DNA of 64,000 nt from Tsukamurella paurometabola DSM 20162 (GTDB lineage: Bacteria > Actinomycetota > Actinomycetes > Mycobacteriales > Mycobacteriaceae): the NCBI RefSeq assembly GCF_000092225.1, contig NC_014158.1:1798001-1862000 (forward strand), given 5' to 3'. A program made the position numbers and the translations under genes. The notes under the pieces are model-generated. The model saw only the letters and a program-made list of their open reading frames with translations, was not told where the DNA came from and searched no databases. This document shows, in pieces, positions 17,958-25,960 of this stretch (position 1 is its first letter; each line of letters starts with the position of its first letter).

Positions 17958-18962
17958 CTACGCGCGGTACGCGGGCGGCAACGTCGTGCCCTCGGCTGCG
18001 AGCACACTGCGCAGACGGGTCGGGTAGTCGGTGATGATGCCGTCGACACCGAAGCCGATCTGTCTGCGCATCTCTGCCTCCTCGTTCACCGTCCACGGGA
18101 TCACCTGCATCCCGGCGGCGTGGGCGGCGGCGACCAGCTTCGCGTCCGACAGTGCGTAATCGGGCGAGAGCACATCGAATCCGGCCGACTTCGCAGCGCG
18201 CACCACGTCACCGCCGGACTTCTCGAAGCTCACCGCACCGAGCCAGGCCGAGTTCCGCTTCCAGGTGGTGGCGTCGTAGAGCGCGACCAGGGGCACCGTC
18301 GGTGCCTGCGCCCGCACCAGCGGCAGCGATCGCCAGTCGAAGCTCTGCACGGAGATCCGGTCGAGTACGCCCGCGGTCCGTGCCGCGCCTAGGATCCGGT
18401 CCACGAACTCCTGCGGCTGCGCCGACTTCGCCCGGTCCTCGGCCTCGATCTTGGTCTCGATGTTGTACCGAATCGTGTTGCCCCGATACCCGGCCACCAG
18501 GTCGAACAGCTGTGGCAGTGTGGCGATCCGGTTGCCCTGAACCACCTTCGCATCGGGGAACTTCGGCAGTTTCTTATCGCACCGGAGAGTCTGCACCTGG
18601 GCGTAGCTCAGGTCGTGGATCACCTTGCCGACGTAGGGGAACTGCGGGTCGCCCGGGGTCACGGGCGCGGTATCGGTGCACTTGTCCGCCTGCACCGTCG
18701 GGTCGTGCCAGATCAGCGGCACCGTGTCTTTGGTGAGCACGATGTCGAGCTCGAGGGTGGTCACTCCCAGCTCCACGGAGCGGGCGAATCCGTAGAGGGA
18801 CTCCTCGGTGTGTTCGCCCCGGCCCCCGCGATGTGACTGCAGGTCGAAAGAGGACGACGGTGCCGCGTGTACGGGTGCGGTGACGGCGGCGCCGCCCAGG
18901 ACGACGATGGCGGTGGCCGCTGCGGCGGCGATCCGGCGAACGGTGCGGGGGCTGGTAGGCAT
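17958..18962 (-). CDS. Secreted glycerophosphodiester phosphodiesterase
   Basis: 334 aa from ATG 18962. An N-terminal signal peptide (residues about 1-32, ending APVHAA) precedes a GDPD TIM barrel: the HRG motif in LQSHRGGRGEHTEESLYGF, then LELDIVLTKDTVPLIWHD (E-x-D metal ligands and the catalytic second His), and DGIITDYPTRL at the end. It hydrolyses glycerophosphodiesters from phospholipid turnover to glycerol-3-phosphate outside the membrane. TACGGT lies 6 nt before the ATG on the reverse strand, so it looks leaderless and independent of the permease upstream, from which it is separated by a terminator. Confidence 0.92.
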   Translation of the reverse strand: MPTSPRTVRRIAAAAATAIVVLGGAAVTAPVHAAPSSSFDLQSHRGGRGEHTEESLYGFARSVELGVTTLELDIVLTKDTVPLIWHDPTVQADKCTDTAPVTPGDPQFPYVGKVIHDLSYAQVQTLRCDKKLPKFPDAKVVQGNRIATLPQLFDLVAGYRGNTIRYNIETKIEAEDRAKSAQPQEFVDRILGAARTAGVLDRISVQSFDWRSLPLVRAQAPTVPLVALYDATTWKRNSAWLGAVSFEKSGGDVVRAAKSAGFDVLSPDYALSDAKLVAAAHAAGMQVIPWTVNEEAEMRRQIGFGVDGIITDYPTRLRSVLAAEGTTLPPAYRA

Positions 18963-18968
18963 GGCGGA

Positions 18969-18974
18969 ACCGTA
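18969..18974 (-). promoter_or_regulatory. Leaderless -10 of the glycerophosphodiesterase gene
   Basis: Reverse-strand TACGGT, 6 nt, then ATG at 18962. No Shine-Dalgarno sequence fits between. Confidence 0.5.
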
Positions 18975-19003
18975 GCGGTGGCGGGTGAACCGGTGGTGAA
19001 TGC

Positions 19004-19041
19004 CCGAACGCCCGCGAGGCCGGGACCTCGCGGGCGTTCGG
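19004..19041 (-). terminator. Intrinsic terminator after the amino-acid permease
   Basis: A perfect 16-bp stem, CCGAACGCCCGCGAGG (19004-19019) with CCTCGCGGGCGTTCGG (19026-19041), has a 6-nt loop. It starts 8 nt past the reverse-strand permease stop and separates it from the next reverse-strand gene. Confidence 0.85.
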
Positions 19042-19048
19042 CACACGG

Positions 19049-20620
19049 TCAGTCCTGCTTGTCGTTCGCGTGCGTGACCTTGTTCTCCACCGCATCCTTG
19101 ATGCTCCACTTCGGAGCGAGGTCGCCGCCGAGGTGGTCGAAGACCTTCGGCTTCACGATCACCCAGCTGATGAGCAGCGCGATCACGAAGATCGGCAGAC
19201 CGATCACCACGACGACGAAGTTGGTCTTGTCCCAGAAGGCATCGGCGCTCTTCCAGCCCGAGTAGGCCATGCCGACGATCACGAAGAACAGGAAGGCCAG
19301 GCCGACGTAGCTCATGAACGGCGCGAGCGGAGCGCGGAACGAGCTCGACGGCACCAGTCCGAGATCGGACAGCTTGCGGTAGCGGATGTGGCTGATGAAG
19401 ATCATCGACCACACGCCGACCACGGCGATCGCGGATGCCTCGAGCGCGATATCGAACGCCTTACCCGGGACCAGGGCGTTGAGTACGGCACCGGCGACGT
19501 AGAACAGCGAGGTCACCAGGATGCCGGTGGCGGGCACGCCCGACTTGCTCATGTTCATGAACATCTTCGGGGCCTCGCGGCTGGCGGCGAGACTGCGCAG
19601 CATGCGGCCGGTGGTGTACAGCCCGGCGTTGAGCGAGCTCATCGCGGCCACGATCAGGACCGCATTGATCAAGTCGGCCATCCAGCCGATGCCGAGCCGC
19701 TCGAAGACGGTGACGAAGGGCGAGGAATAGTTGCCCTGGTTGTCGGTGACGCCGTACTGGCTGGTGGGCAGGATGCACACCAGCAGGAAGATCGAACCGC
19801 AGTAGAAGACGGCGATCCGCAGGATCACCGAGTTCACGGCCTTGGGCACCTCGCGCTGCGGGTTCTGCATCTCGCCCGCGGCGATGCCGACCATCTCGAT
19901 GGCCGCGTACGCGAACACGACGCCCGACATCACGACGATGGGTGCGAGCCAGCCGAAGGTCTCGCTGTGCGGCCAGAAACCGCCGGGATTGCTCCACAGG
20001 TTCGAGATGCCTGCCTGGTGTTCGGGCTGTGCGGGCAGGCCGAGCGCGGGGTCGGCGTCCTTGCCCTTGATGGTGACCTGGCCGATCACCAGGACCAGCC
20101 CGACGACCAGGAACAGCACGATCGCGCCGACCTTGAGGATGGACGCCCAGAACTCGAACTCGCCGAAGGCGCGCGCGGAGAGCAGGTTGATCGCGAGCAC
20201 GATGGCCAGCGCGATGATCACCGTGACCCAGTTCGGCGCGTCTATCCACTTCTTGGTGTACTTCGCGACCGCGGACAACTCCGCGACGCCGGTCAATGCC
20301 CAGAAGATCCAGTACAGCCATCCCGCGGCGAATGCCGCTCCCTCCCCGAAGAACTCCCGGGCGTACGAGACGAACGCGCCCGAACTCTGCCGGTACAGCA
20401 CCATCTCGCCGAGGGCACGCATCAGGAAGAAGGCGATCACGCCGACGAAGGCATAGCTGAACAGCAGGGCGGGACCGGTGCTGTTGAGGCGGGTGGCGGA
20501 TCCCAGGAACAGGCCCGTGCCGATGGCGCCGCCGATGGCGATCATCTGCACGTGTCGCCGACCGAGGGTCTGCTTGTAGCCCTCCTGCTCGGCGGCGAAC
20601 TTATCGACGGGTTTCGTCAT
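19049..20620 (-). CDS. Amino-acid permease (APC superfamily, AnsP/CycA/AroP-like)
   Basis: 523 aa with about 12 membrane segments. The N-terminal consensus of the amino-acid transporter family is plain: GRRHVQMIAIGGAIGTGLFLG, then GEMVLYRQSSGAFVSYAREF and GIAAGEMQNPQREVPKAV. It is a proton-coupled importer; exact substrate (asparagine, Ala/Gly/Ser or aromatic) cannot be read from sequence. Length and the long C-terminal tail suit L-asparagine permeases. The nearby alanine dehydrogenase makes amino-acid catabolism a plausible context. AGGAG is 12 nt before the ATG. Confidence 0.88.
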   Translation of the reverse strand: MTKPVDKFAAEQEGYKQTLGRRHVQMIAIGGAIGTGLFLGSATRLNSTGPALLFSYAFVGVIAFFLMRALGEMVLYRQSSGAFVSYAREFFGEGAAFAAGWLYWIFWALTGVAELSAVAKYTKKWIDAPNWVTVIIALAIVLAINLLSARAFGEFEFWASILKVGAIVLFLVVGLVLVIGQVTIKGKDADPALGLPAQPEHQAGISNLWSNPGGFWPHSETFGWLAPIVVMSGVVFAYAAIEMVGIAAGEMQNPQREVPKAVNSVILRIAVFYCGSIFLLVCILPTSQYGVTDNQGNYSSPFVTVFERLGIGWMADLINAVLIVAAMSSLNAGLYTTGRMLRSLAASREAPKMFMNMSKSGVPATGILVTSLFYVAGAVLNALVPGKAFDIALEASAIAVVGVWSMIFISHIRYRKLSDLGLVPSSSFRAPLAPFMSYVGLAFLFFVIVGMAYSGWKSADAFWDKTNFVVVVIGLPIFVIALLISWVIVKPKVFDHLGGDLAPKWSIKDAVENKVTHANDKQD

Positions 20621-20758
20621 GGATGGGTCTTTCTCCTCGACGTGAAGGCGCGTGGGTTCTGCGCTGGATGGGAATGTAGACCCCGCAACCGTTCCGCGGA
20701 CGTGTTACCGCGAGATGACTTTCGTATCTCCATCGATGGCGGCGTGTAAACATAGGGC

Positions 20759-22639
20759 ATGACCGACTTCTCCGACCTCGGGGAGCTGTTCGCCTTCCTC
20801 TCACAGCACGCGCCGTTCGACGGACTGCCGGACGAGGAACGTGCCCGCCTGGTGGCCGATTCGACGGTCAATGAGTACGCCCGGGGCGTGCTCATCCTCG
20901 ATGGGATGTCGGCATCGCCGGAGCACGCGTACGTGGTGCTCTCCGGCCAGGTGGGGCTGTGGAACCTCCCCAACGTCGCTTCGGTGGACCGGGGCGATGT
21001 CGACGAGGTGGTCGGGCCCGGTGGTGTCTTCGGTTACGTGGTGATCCTGGTGGGGGCCAAGGGCGGCCCGCGCGCCGTGGCTCTCACGGACGTCACGCTG
21101 GCGCAGTTGCCCGCGTGGGCCGTCGCGGACATGTTCTCCACCCCGGCCGGTGCAGCCTTCCTCGCCACCGAACTGGCCAAGCCGGCGCCCGGCCGTTCGT
21201 CCGAGCAACTCAACGAGCGCAACGTGGGTGAGATCGTCCGGCGGGACCCGGTCACCTGCCCTCCCGATGTGAGCATCCGCGATGCCGCCACCGCGATGAC
21301 CGACGCCAAATCCGGCTACGTCGTGGTGCAGAACGGCGCCGGTGAGCCCTTGGGCATCGTCACCGACCACGACCTGCGGGCGCGGGTGATCTCCCCAGCC
21401 CGGCCGGTCACCGATCCGGTCTCGGCGGTGATGACAGCGCCGTTGCATGCGGTCCCGGCCTCGACCCTCTCCAGCGACGTGCTGATCGACATGCTCGACC
21501 GCAAGCTGCACTACATGGCGGTGCTGGATCCGAAGGGCGTCGTCCAGGGGGTGGTGCAGGACGTCGATTTCCTCACCGTGCCCACCACGTCCACGTTCGC
21601 ACTGCAGCGGCGGATCGAACGCGCACCGGCGGAGGAACTGCCGGACATCGGTCGAACGATCCGTGAGATCTTTCCGGTGCTCACCCGGCAGCACGCGCCG
21701 GTCCGGCACGTCTCCGGTGTTGCGGCAGTGGCGATCGAGGCGATGGTGCGCCGCTGTATCGAGCTCGAACTGACCGTGCACCCGGACCTCCGCGAAGGTG
21801 ATTTCACCTGGCTCTCGCTCGGTAGCGTGTCGCGGCGGGAAGTAGTGCCGAGCTCCGATGTGGATAGCGCGATCATCCTCACCGATATGCCCGGCGCTAC
21901 CGACGAGGAGATCGAACAGCGCCGCTCTGCGGCGCTGGCGCTCGCGACCGCTGTCCACGACCGGCTTGAGGAATGCGGCATCCCGTCCGACACCAACGGT
22001 GCGGTCGCCGCACAACCGCGGTTCTGCCGGACCGAGTCCGAATGGCTCTATGCGGCAGGCGAATGGATCGACGCGCCGCTCTCCAACAACGCCATGATGA
22101 TGGCGTCGCTCCTGGTGGACGGCCGCCCGGTGTGGGGCGATCTGACCCTGCAGCCGGTGGCCGGTGTGTACCAGCACCTGTCGGAGCATCAGCACGCTTT
22201 CATGCTGATGCTCCGCGAGGCGCTCACGGCGAAGGCCAGGATTCGCTCCATGCGTGATGTGATCTCGCTGCGCGGCGGCACCTTCGACATCAAGGCCCAT
22301 GCGCTGGTTCCCGTTGTCAATATCGCCCGGTGGGCGGCCTTGAGTCGGGGTTCGACCAAGCTGCAGACCCGCAACCGGCTTGCGGCCGGTGCGGATTCGC
22401 CCGTCTTGCCCGATGATTCGGCCGAAGTGCTCCGGGACTGCTTCTCGATCCTCGAACGCATCCGGATGGAGTATCAGGTGGAGCAGATGGCGAAGGGGCG
22501 CACGCCGGGAGACGTGCTGTCCATCCGTAGGATCCCCTCGCTCGATCGCGGCCTGTTGGAGCAGTGCGTCCGCGAGATCGCCGCCGTGCAGCGCCGGATG
22601 GGCAACCTCGCGCAGTACCTCGATACGGGGGAGTGGTGA
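20759..22639 (+). CDS. cNMP-binding / CBS / nucleotidyltransferase (DUF294) sensor protein
   Basis: 626 aa. Residues about 1-140 form a cyclic-nucleotide-binding-like beta barrel, about 155-280 a CBS pair (VGEIVRRDPVTCPPDVSIRDAA; VMTAPLHAVPASTL), and about 300-430 a DUF294 nucleotidyltransferase with LGSVSRREVVPSSDVDSAI (GS-x-x-R-x-E...SD-x-D motif). The C-terminal DUF294_C helical domain follows. Such proteins are inferred signal integrators that nucleotidylate a target, by analogy with GlnD/GlnE-like folds. There is no partner exonuclease or acetate permease next to it here; its neighbours are the permease and ald, with which it converges. Confidence 0.85.
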   Translation: MTDFSDLGELFAFLSQHAPFDGLPDEERARLVADSTVNEYARGVLILDGMSASPEHAYVVLSGQVGLWNLPNVASVDRGDVDEVVGPGGVFGYVVILVGAKGGPRAVALTDVTLAQLPAWAVADMFSTPAGAAFLATELAKPAPGRSSEQLNERNVGEIVRRDPVTCPPDVSIRDAATAMTDAKSGYVVVQNGAGEPLGIVTDHDLRARVISPARPVTDPVSAVMTAPLHAVPASTLSSDVLIDMLDRKLHYMAVLDPKGVVQGVVQDVDFLTVPTTSTFALQRRIERAPAEELPDIGRTIREIFPVLTRQHAPVRHVSGVAAVAIEAMVRRCIELELTVHPDLREGDFTWLSLGSVSRREVVPSSDVDSAIILTDMPGATDEEIEQRRSAALALATAVHDRLEECGIPSDTNGAVAAQPRFCRTESEWLYAAGEWIDAPLSNNAMMMASLLVDGRPVWGDLTLQPVAGVYQHLSEHQHAFMLMLREALTAKARIRSMRDVISLRGGTFDIKAHALVPVVNIARWAALSRGSTKLQTRNRLAAGADSPVLPDDSAEVLRDCFSILERIRMEYQVEQMAKGRTPGDVLSIRRIPSLDRGLLEQCVREIAAVQRRMGNLAQYLDTGEW

Positions 22640-22648
22640 GCCGAAGGC

Positions 22649-23764
22649 TCAGCCCAGCACCGACTCCGGCGACTTCGCCGCAATGCCGAGGGCATCGCCG
22701 ACGCTGGCGTTGAGCAATTCGCCATCGTGGGTGGACAGGCCGGCCGCGAGCGCCGGATCGTCGGTGCACGCTCCGCGCCAGCCCTTGTCGGCGATCCGCA
22801 GCACGTACGGCAGCGTGGCGCCGGTGAGCGCGAAGGTGGACGTCCGCGGCACGGCTCCGGGCATGTTCGCCACGCAGTAGAAGACCGTCTCGCCGACAGT
22901 GAACGTGGGATCGTCATGGGTGGTGGGGCGCGAGTCGGCGAAGCAGCCGCCCTGGTCGATCGCGATGTCCACGAGCACGGCCCCCGGCCGCATCCGGTGC
23001 ACCAGATCGGTGGAGACCAACTTCGGCGCGGCAGCGCCCGGGATCAGCACGGCGCCGATCACCAGATCGGACTCGACGACCGCCTCCTCCAGTGCGAGCG
23101 AGGTTGAGTAGCTGGTGTGCACCCGACCGCCGAACTGCGCGTTGACCGCCCGCATCTTGCGGACGTCGAGGTCGAAAACGGTGACGTCGGCGCCCATGCC
23201 CGCGGCGATCTGCGCGGCGTTGATGCCGGAGACCCCGCCGCCGAGCACGGTGACCTTCGCGGGTGCGGTTCCGGGGACACCGCCCATGAGCACGCCGCGG
23301 CCGCCCTTCGAGCGCATCAGGTGGTAGCTGCCCACCTGCGGGGCGAGTCGTCCTGCCACTTCCGACATCGGGGCCAGGAGCGGGAGCGAACCGTCGGCCA
23401 GTTGCACCGTCTCGTAGGCGATCGAGGTGGTCTTCGAGGCGAGCAGGGCATCGGTGCAGGGGCGCGACGCGGCCAGGTGCAGGTAGGTGAAGATCGTCTG
23501 ATCGGCCCGCATCCGGGCGTATTCGGGTGCGATCGGCTCTTTCACCTTGAGCAGGAGGTCGGCCTCGCCCCACACGTCGTCGGCCGACGGCACGATACGG
23601 GCGCCCGCGGCGGCGAAGTCGTCGTTGCTGATCGCCGAGCCGGTGCCGGCACCGTCCTCGATGAGCACGTCATGGCCGTGCTTGGCGAGTTCGGCGACAC
23701 CGCCCGGCGTGATCGCCACGCGGTACTCGTTGTTCTTGATCTCGGTGGGGATTCCGACCCGCAT
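22649..23764 (-). CDS. ald: Alanine dehydrogenase
   Basis: 371 aa from ATG 23764 with AGGAG upstream; the frame continues further but without family similarity. It interconverts L-alanine and pyruvate/ammonia with NAD. Catalytic Lys75 (VKEP) and His96 (TYLHLA) are in place, and the Rossmann motif VLGGGVSGINAAQIAAGMGA follows near residue 175. Ald is the usual target of the divergent Lrp/AsnC regulator found here (AldR in mycobacteria), activated by alanine. Confidence 0.96.
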   Translation of the reverse strand: MRVGIPTEIKNNEYRVAITPGGVAELAKHGHDVLIEDGAGTGSAISNDDFAAAGARIVPSADDVWGEADLLLKVKEPIAPEYARMRADQTIFTYLHLAASRPCTDALLASKTTSIAYETVQLADGSLPLLAPMSEVAGRLAPQVGSYHLMRSKGGRGVLMGGVPGTAPAKVTVLGGGVSGINAAQIAAGMGADVTVFDLDVRKMRAVNAQFGGRVHTSYSTSLALEEAVVESDLVIGAVLIPGAAAPKLVSTDLVHRMRPGAVLVDIAIDQGGCFADSRPTTHDDPTFTVGETVFYCVANMPGAVPRTSTFALTGATLPYVLRIADKGWRGACTDDPALAAGLSTHDGELLNASVGDALGIAAKSPESVLG

Positions 23765-23796
23765 GGTGCGCTCCTGTTCACGGTCAGTGGCCTGTG

Positions 23797-23856
23797 TCAC
23801 AAGTGTGAAGAAACATCGATCATCAAGCAATCTGCTCGAAGAAGATTCTGTAAAAT
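23797..23856. promoter_or_regulatory. Divergent ald / Lrp control region
   Basis: The AT-rich 98-bp gap holds TCACAAGTGTGA (23797-23808, perfect 5-bp half-sites around AG) on the ald side. It also holds TAAAAT (23851-23856), placed 6 nt before the ATG of the regulator gene, which is therefore probably leaderless. The middle is unusually AT-rich for this genome, as expected of Lrp-wrapped DNA. I cannot define individual regulator boxes with confidence. Confidence 0.5.
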
Positions 23857-23862
23857 TTCGAT

Positions 23863-24372
23863 ATGGGTGTCGAAGATTCTCAGAACTCCGCGTACCGCCC
23901 GCCGCTGCCGAATGATCGTCGCCCCCTGCTCGACGAGGTGGACCGACGCATTCTGCTGGTACTCCAGCGCGACGGGAGGGTCGCGAACGCGACATTGGCC
24001 GACGAGGTCGGGTTGGCGCCGTCCACGGTGCATACGCGAGTACGGCGCCTCGTGGATGCGGGGGTGATCCGCGGCTTCTACGCCGATGTCGATCCGGCGG
24101 CGGTCGGCCGCCCGCTCCGGGCCATGATCTCCGTGCGGCTGCGGTCGACGGCGAGGCATCGGATCCGACAGTTCGTGGAGTCGGTGATCGACCTGCCGCC
24201 GGTGATCGATGCCTACTTCCTCGCCGGCGGCGACGACTACGTGTTGCATGTCGCCGCGATCGACACCGACGATCTGCGACATCTGGTCGAACATCTCAGT
24301 GCGCGCGAGGAGATCGCGGGTACGAACACCTCTCTGGTGTTCGAGCACGTCCGCGGGTCCGCACCGCTCTGA
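23863..24372 (+). CDS. Lrp/AsnC-family regulator (AldR-like)
   Basis: 169 aa. The N-terminal winged HTH (LDEVDRRILLVLQRDGRVAN then LADEVGLAPSTVHTRVRRL) is followed by an RAM effector domain (DAYFLAGGDDYVLHVAAIDTDDLRHL). Its divergent position against ald matches AldR, the alanine-responsive regulator of ald in mycobacteria, so that function is likely. TAAAAT 6 nt before the ATG suggests a leaderless message. Confidence 0.9.
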   Translation: MGVEDSQNSAYRPPLPNDRRPLLDEVDRRILLVLQRDGRVANATLADEVGLAPSTVHTRVRRLVDAGVIRGFYADVDPAAVGRPLRAMISVRLRSTARHRIRQFVESVIDLPPVIDAYFLAGGDDYVLHVAAIDTDDLRHLVEHLSAREEIAGTNTSLVFEHVRGSAPL

Positions 24373-24445
24373 TCCCGGGCGATGGGACGGTAACGCACTG
24401 TTTACCTCGACGCCCGGCGCGGTGACTCTGCGCGGCGTACTTTCA

Positions 24446-24472
24446 CACAAAACGAATTCAATTCATTTTGTG
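24446..24472. promoter_or_regulatory. 27-bp near-palindromic operator before the NCS1 permease operon
   Basis: CACAAAACGAATT (24446-24458), a single C, then AATTCATTTTGTG (24460-24472): 13-bp arms with one mismatch. It is strikingly AT-rich for this genome and ends just before the GGGAGG ribosome-binding site, so a bound repressor would block transcription or promoter clearance. No cognate regulator lies next to it. Confidence 0.7.
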
Positions 24473-24484
24473 GGAGGTGTCGCC

Positions 24485-25960
24485 ATGGCGGATGCCACGC
24501 AGGACGGACTGTCCGGCCATCTGACGACCCCGGAGTTCGCCACCGGGCCCGAGACGCGGGGAATCGAGCTGGTCCCGGACACGGAACGCGGGGGCAGCCC
24601 TCGCTCGCTGGTGTGCGTCTGGGCCACGCCGAGCGTCAGCTTCCTATCGATCTCGGTGGGTGCGACGTTGGTCGCCGGTCTCGGGCTCAGCCTGCTCCAG
24701 GTGCTCGTCACCGCGATCATCGCGTCGAGCGGATGGGTGCTGGTCGGCCTCATCGCCGTGAGCGGTCCGGTGTCCGGGACCTCCAGTTCGGTGATCACCC
24801 GCGCGGTATACGGAGTGCGGGGCAACAAGCTGGTCGTGGGCCTCTACGGCTGGCTGCTCGCCGCCGTCTACATCTCGCTGTCGTGGTCGGCCGCATCGCT
24901 CAACGGTATGGGGCTGCTCGGCCGGTTCGGGGCGCACGGATCGACCCTGTCCACCCTCGCGGTGATCGTGGTGATCGTCGCCGTGACCAGCGTGCTCGCG
25001 GTCTACGGGCACGGGCTGATCGTCGCCTCGTACCCCTACGTCATCGGCGGTGTCACGGTGGTACTGGCGGTGTCCGCCGCGTTCATGGATCCCTACGCGG
25101 ACCTCTCCTACCGGCCGGCCGAACCCCTCTCCGGACTCGCCCTCGCCGGGGCGATGACGATCGGCGCCACGATCCTCGTGTCCACACCGCTGTCCTTCAT
25201 CAACAGCCCCGATCTCGCTCGCTACCTGCCCGCGGATACGGCACCGTGGCGAACCGGTACCGCAACGGCGCTCGGTGGCGCGATCCCCGGCATCGCGACC
25301 ACGATGGTGGGTGCTCTGCTTGCCACCGCTCCGCAATTCGACATGGTCGGCGATCCGATGGGTGCGTTCAGTGTGGGCCTGCCGACCTGGCTGTTCGCGG
25401 TCTTCACGCTCGCGGTGATCGCGAGCGCCGTCGCCCTGAATGCGATGACCATGTACAGCGCCGGCCTATCGCTGCAGGCGCTGGGGATCCCGATCCGCCG
25501 GATCCCGTCGACGGTGATCATCGCCGCGATCGGCGCCGCTCTCACCGGCGTGTCGATCGTGGCCCGCGACTTCACCACCGCCGTGTCGGCATTGTTGCAG
25601 CTCGTCGTCATCGCCGCCGGGCCGCTCATCGCCGTCTTCGCGACAGATGTCCTGCTGCGCCGCAACCGCTACAACGGGGCGGCGCTCCTGGACGATTCGC
25701 CCGGCAGCCCGTTCTGGTTCCGCCGGGGATTCCGCGGCGCCGGGGTGATCAGTCTGATCGCCGGCGGTGCGGCGTCGAGCCTGTGCGTCAACACCACGGT
25801 CGTGGTCGGGCCGGTCGCCGCGCTGACGGGCCTGGACCTGTCCGTCCCGGCCGGACTCCTCGTGGCTTCGGGCTGCTACGCCCTGCTGTACCGGGCTGAC
25901 GGCACCGCCGGTGCCGCCGCCGTACCGATACCCCATCCCCGACGTCAGGACGAACGATGA
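24485..25960 (+). CDS. NCS1-family permease (cytosine/purine/allantoin type)
   Basis: 491 aa from ATG 24485, with GGGAGG (24472-24477) upstream. It shows about 12 hydrophobic segments after a 50-residue soluble N-terminus (GIELVPDTERGGSPRSLVCVWATPSVSFLSISVG), a pattern of the nucleobase:cation symporter-1 family. The FINSPDLARYLPADTAPWRT loop is also characteristic. The substrate is unassigned. It overlaps the downstream amidohydrolase by ATGA, which suggests an imported amide or ring compound that the hydrolase opens. A 27-bp palindrome precedes it. Confidence 0.85.
   Translation: MADATQDGLSGHLTTPEFATGPETRGIELVPDTERGGSPRSLVCVWATPSVSFLSISVGATLVAGLGLSLLQVLVTAIIASSGWVLVGLIAVSGPVSGTSSSVITRAVYGVRGNKLVVGLYGWLLAAVYISLSWSAASLNGMGLLGRFGAHGSTLSTLAVIVVIVAVTSVLAVYGHGLIVASYPYVIGGVTVVLAVSAAFMDPYADLSYRPAEPLSGLALAGAMTIGATILVSTPLSFINSPDLARYLPADTAPWRTGTATALGGAIPGIATTMVGALLATAPQFDMVGDPMGAFSVGLPTWLFAVFTLAVIASAVALNAMTMYSAGLSLQALGIPIRRIPSTVIIAAIGAALTGVSIVARDFTTAVSALLQLVVIAAGPLIAVFATDVLLRRNRYNGAALLDDSPGSPFWFRRGFRGAGVISLIAGGAASSLCVNTTVVVGPVAALTGLDLSVPAGLLVASGCYALLYRADGTAGAAAVPIPHPRRQDER

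Noticed and set aside
20747-20758. Leaderless -10 for the cNMP/CBS gene
   Set aside because: TAAACA and TAGGGC are near the ATG but neither fits TANNNT at 6-7 nt; the start-site architecture stays open.
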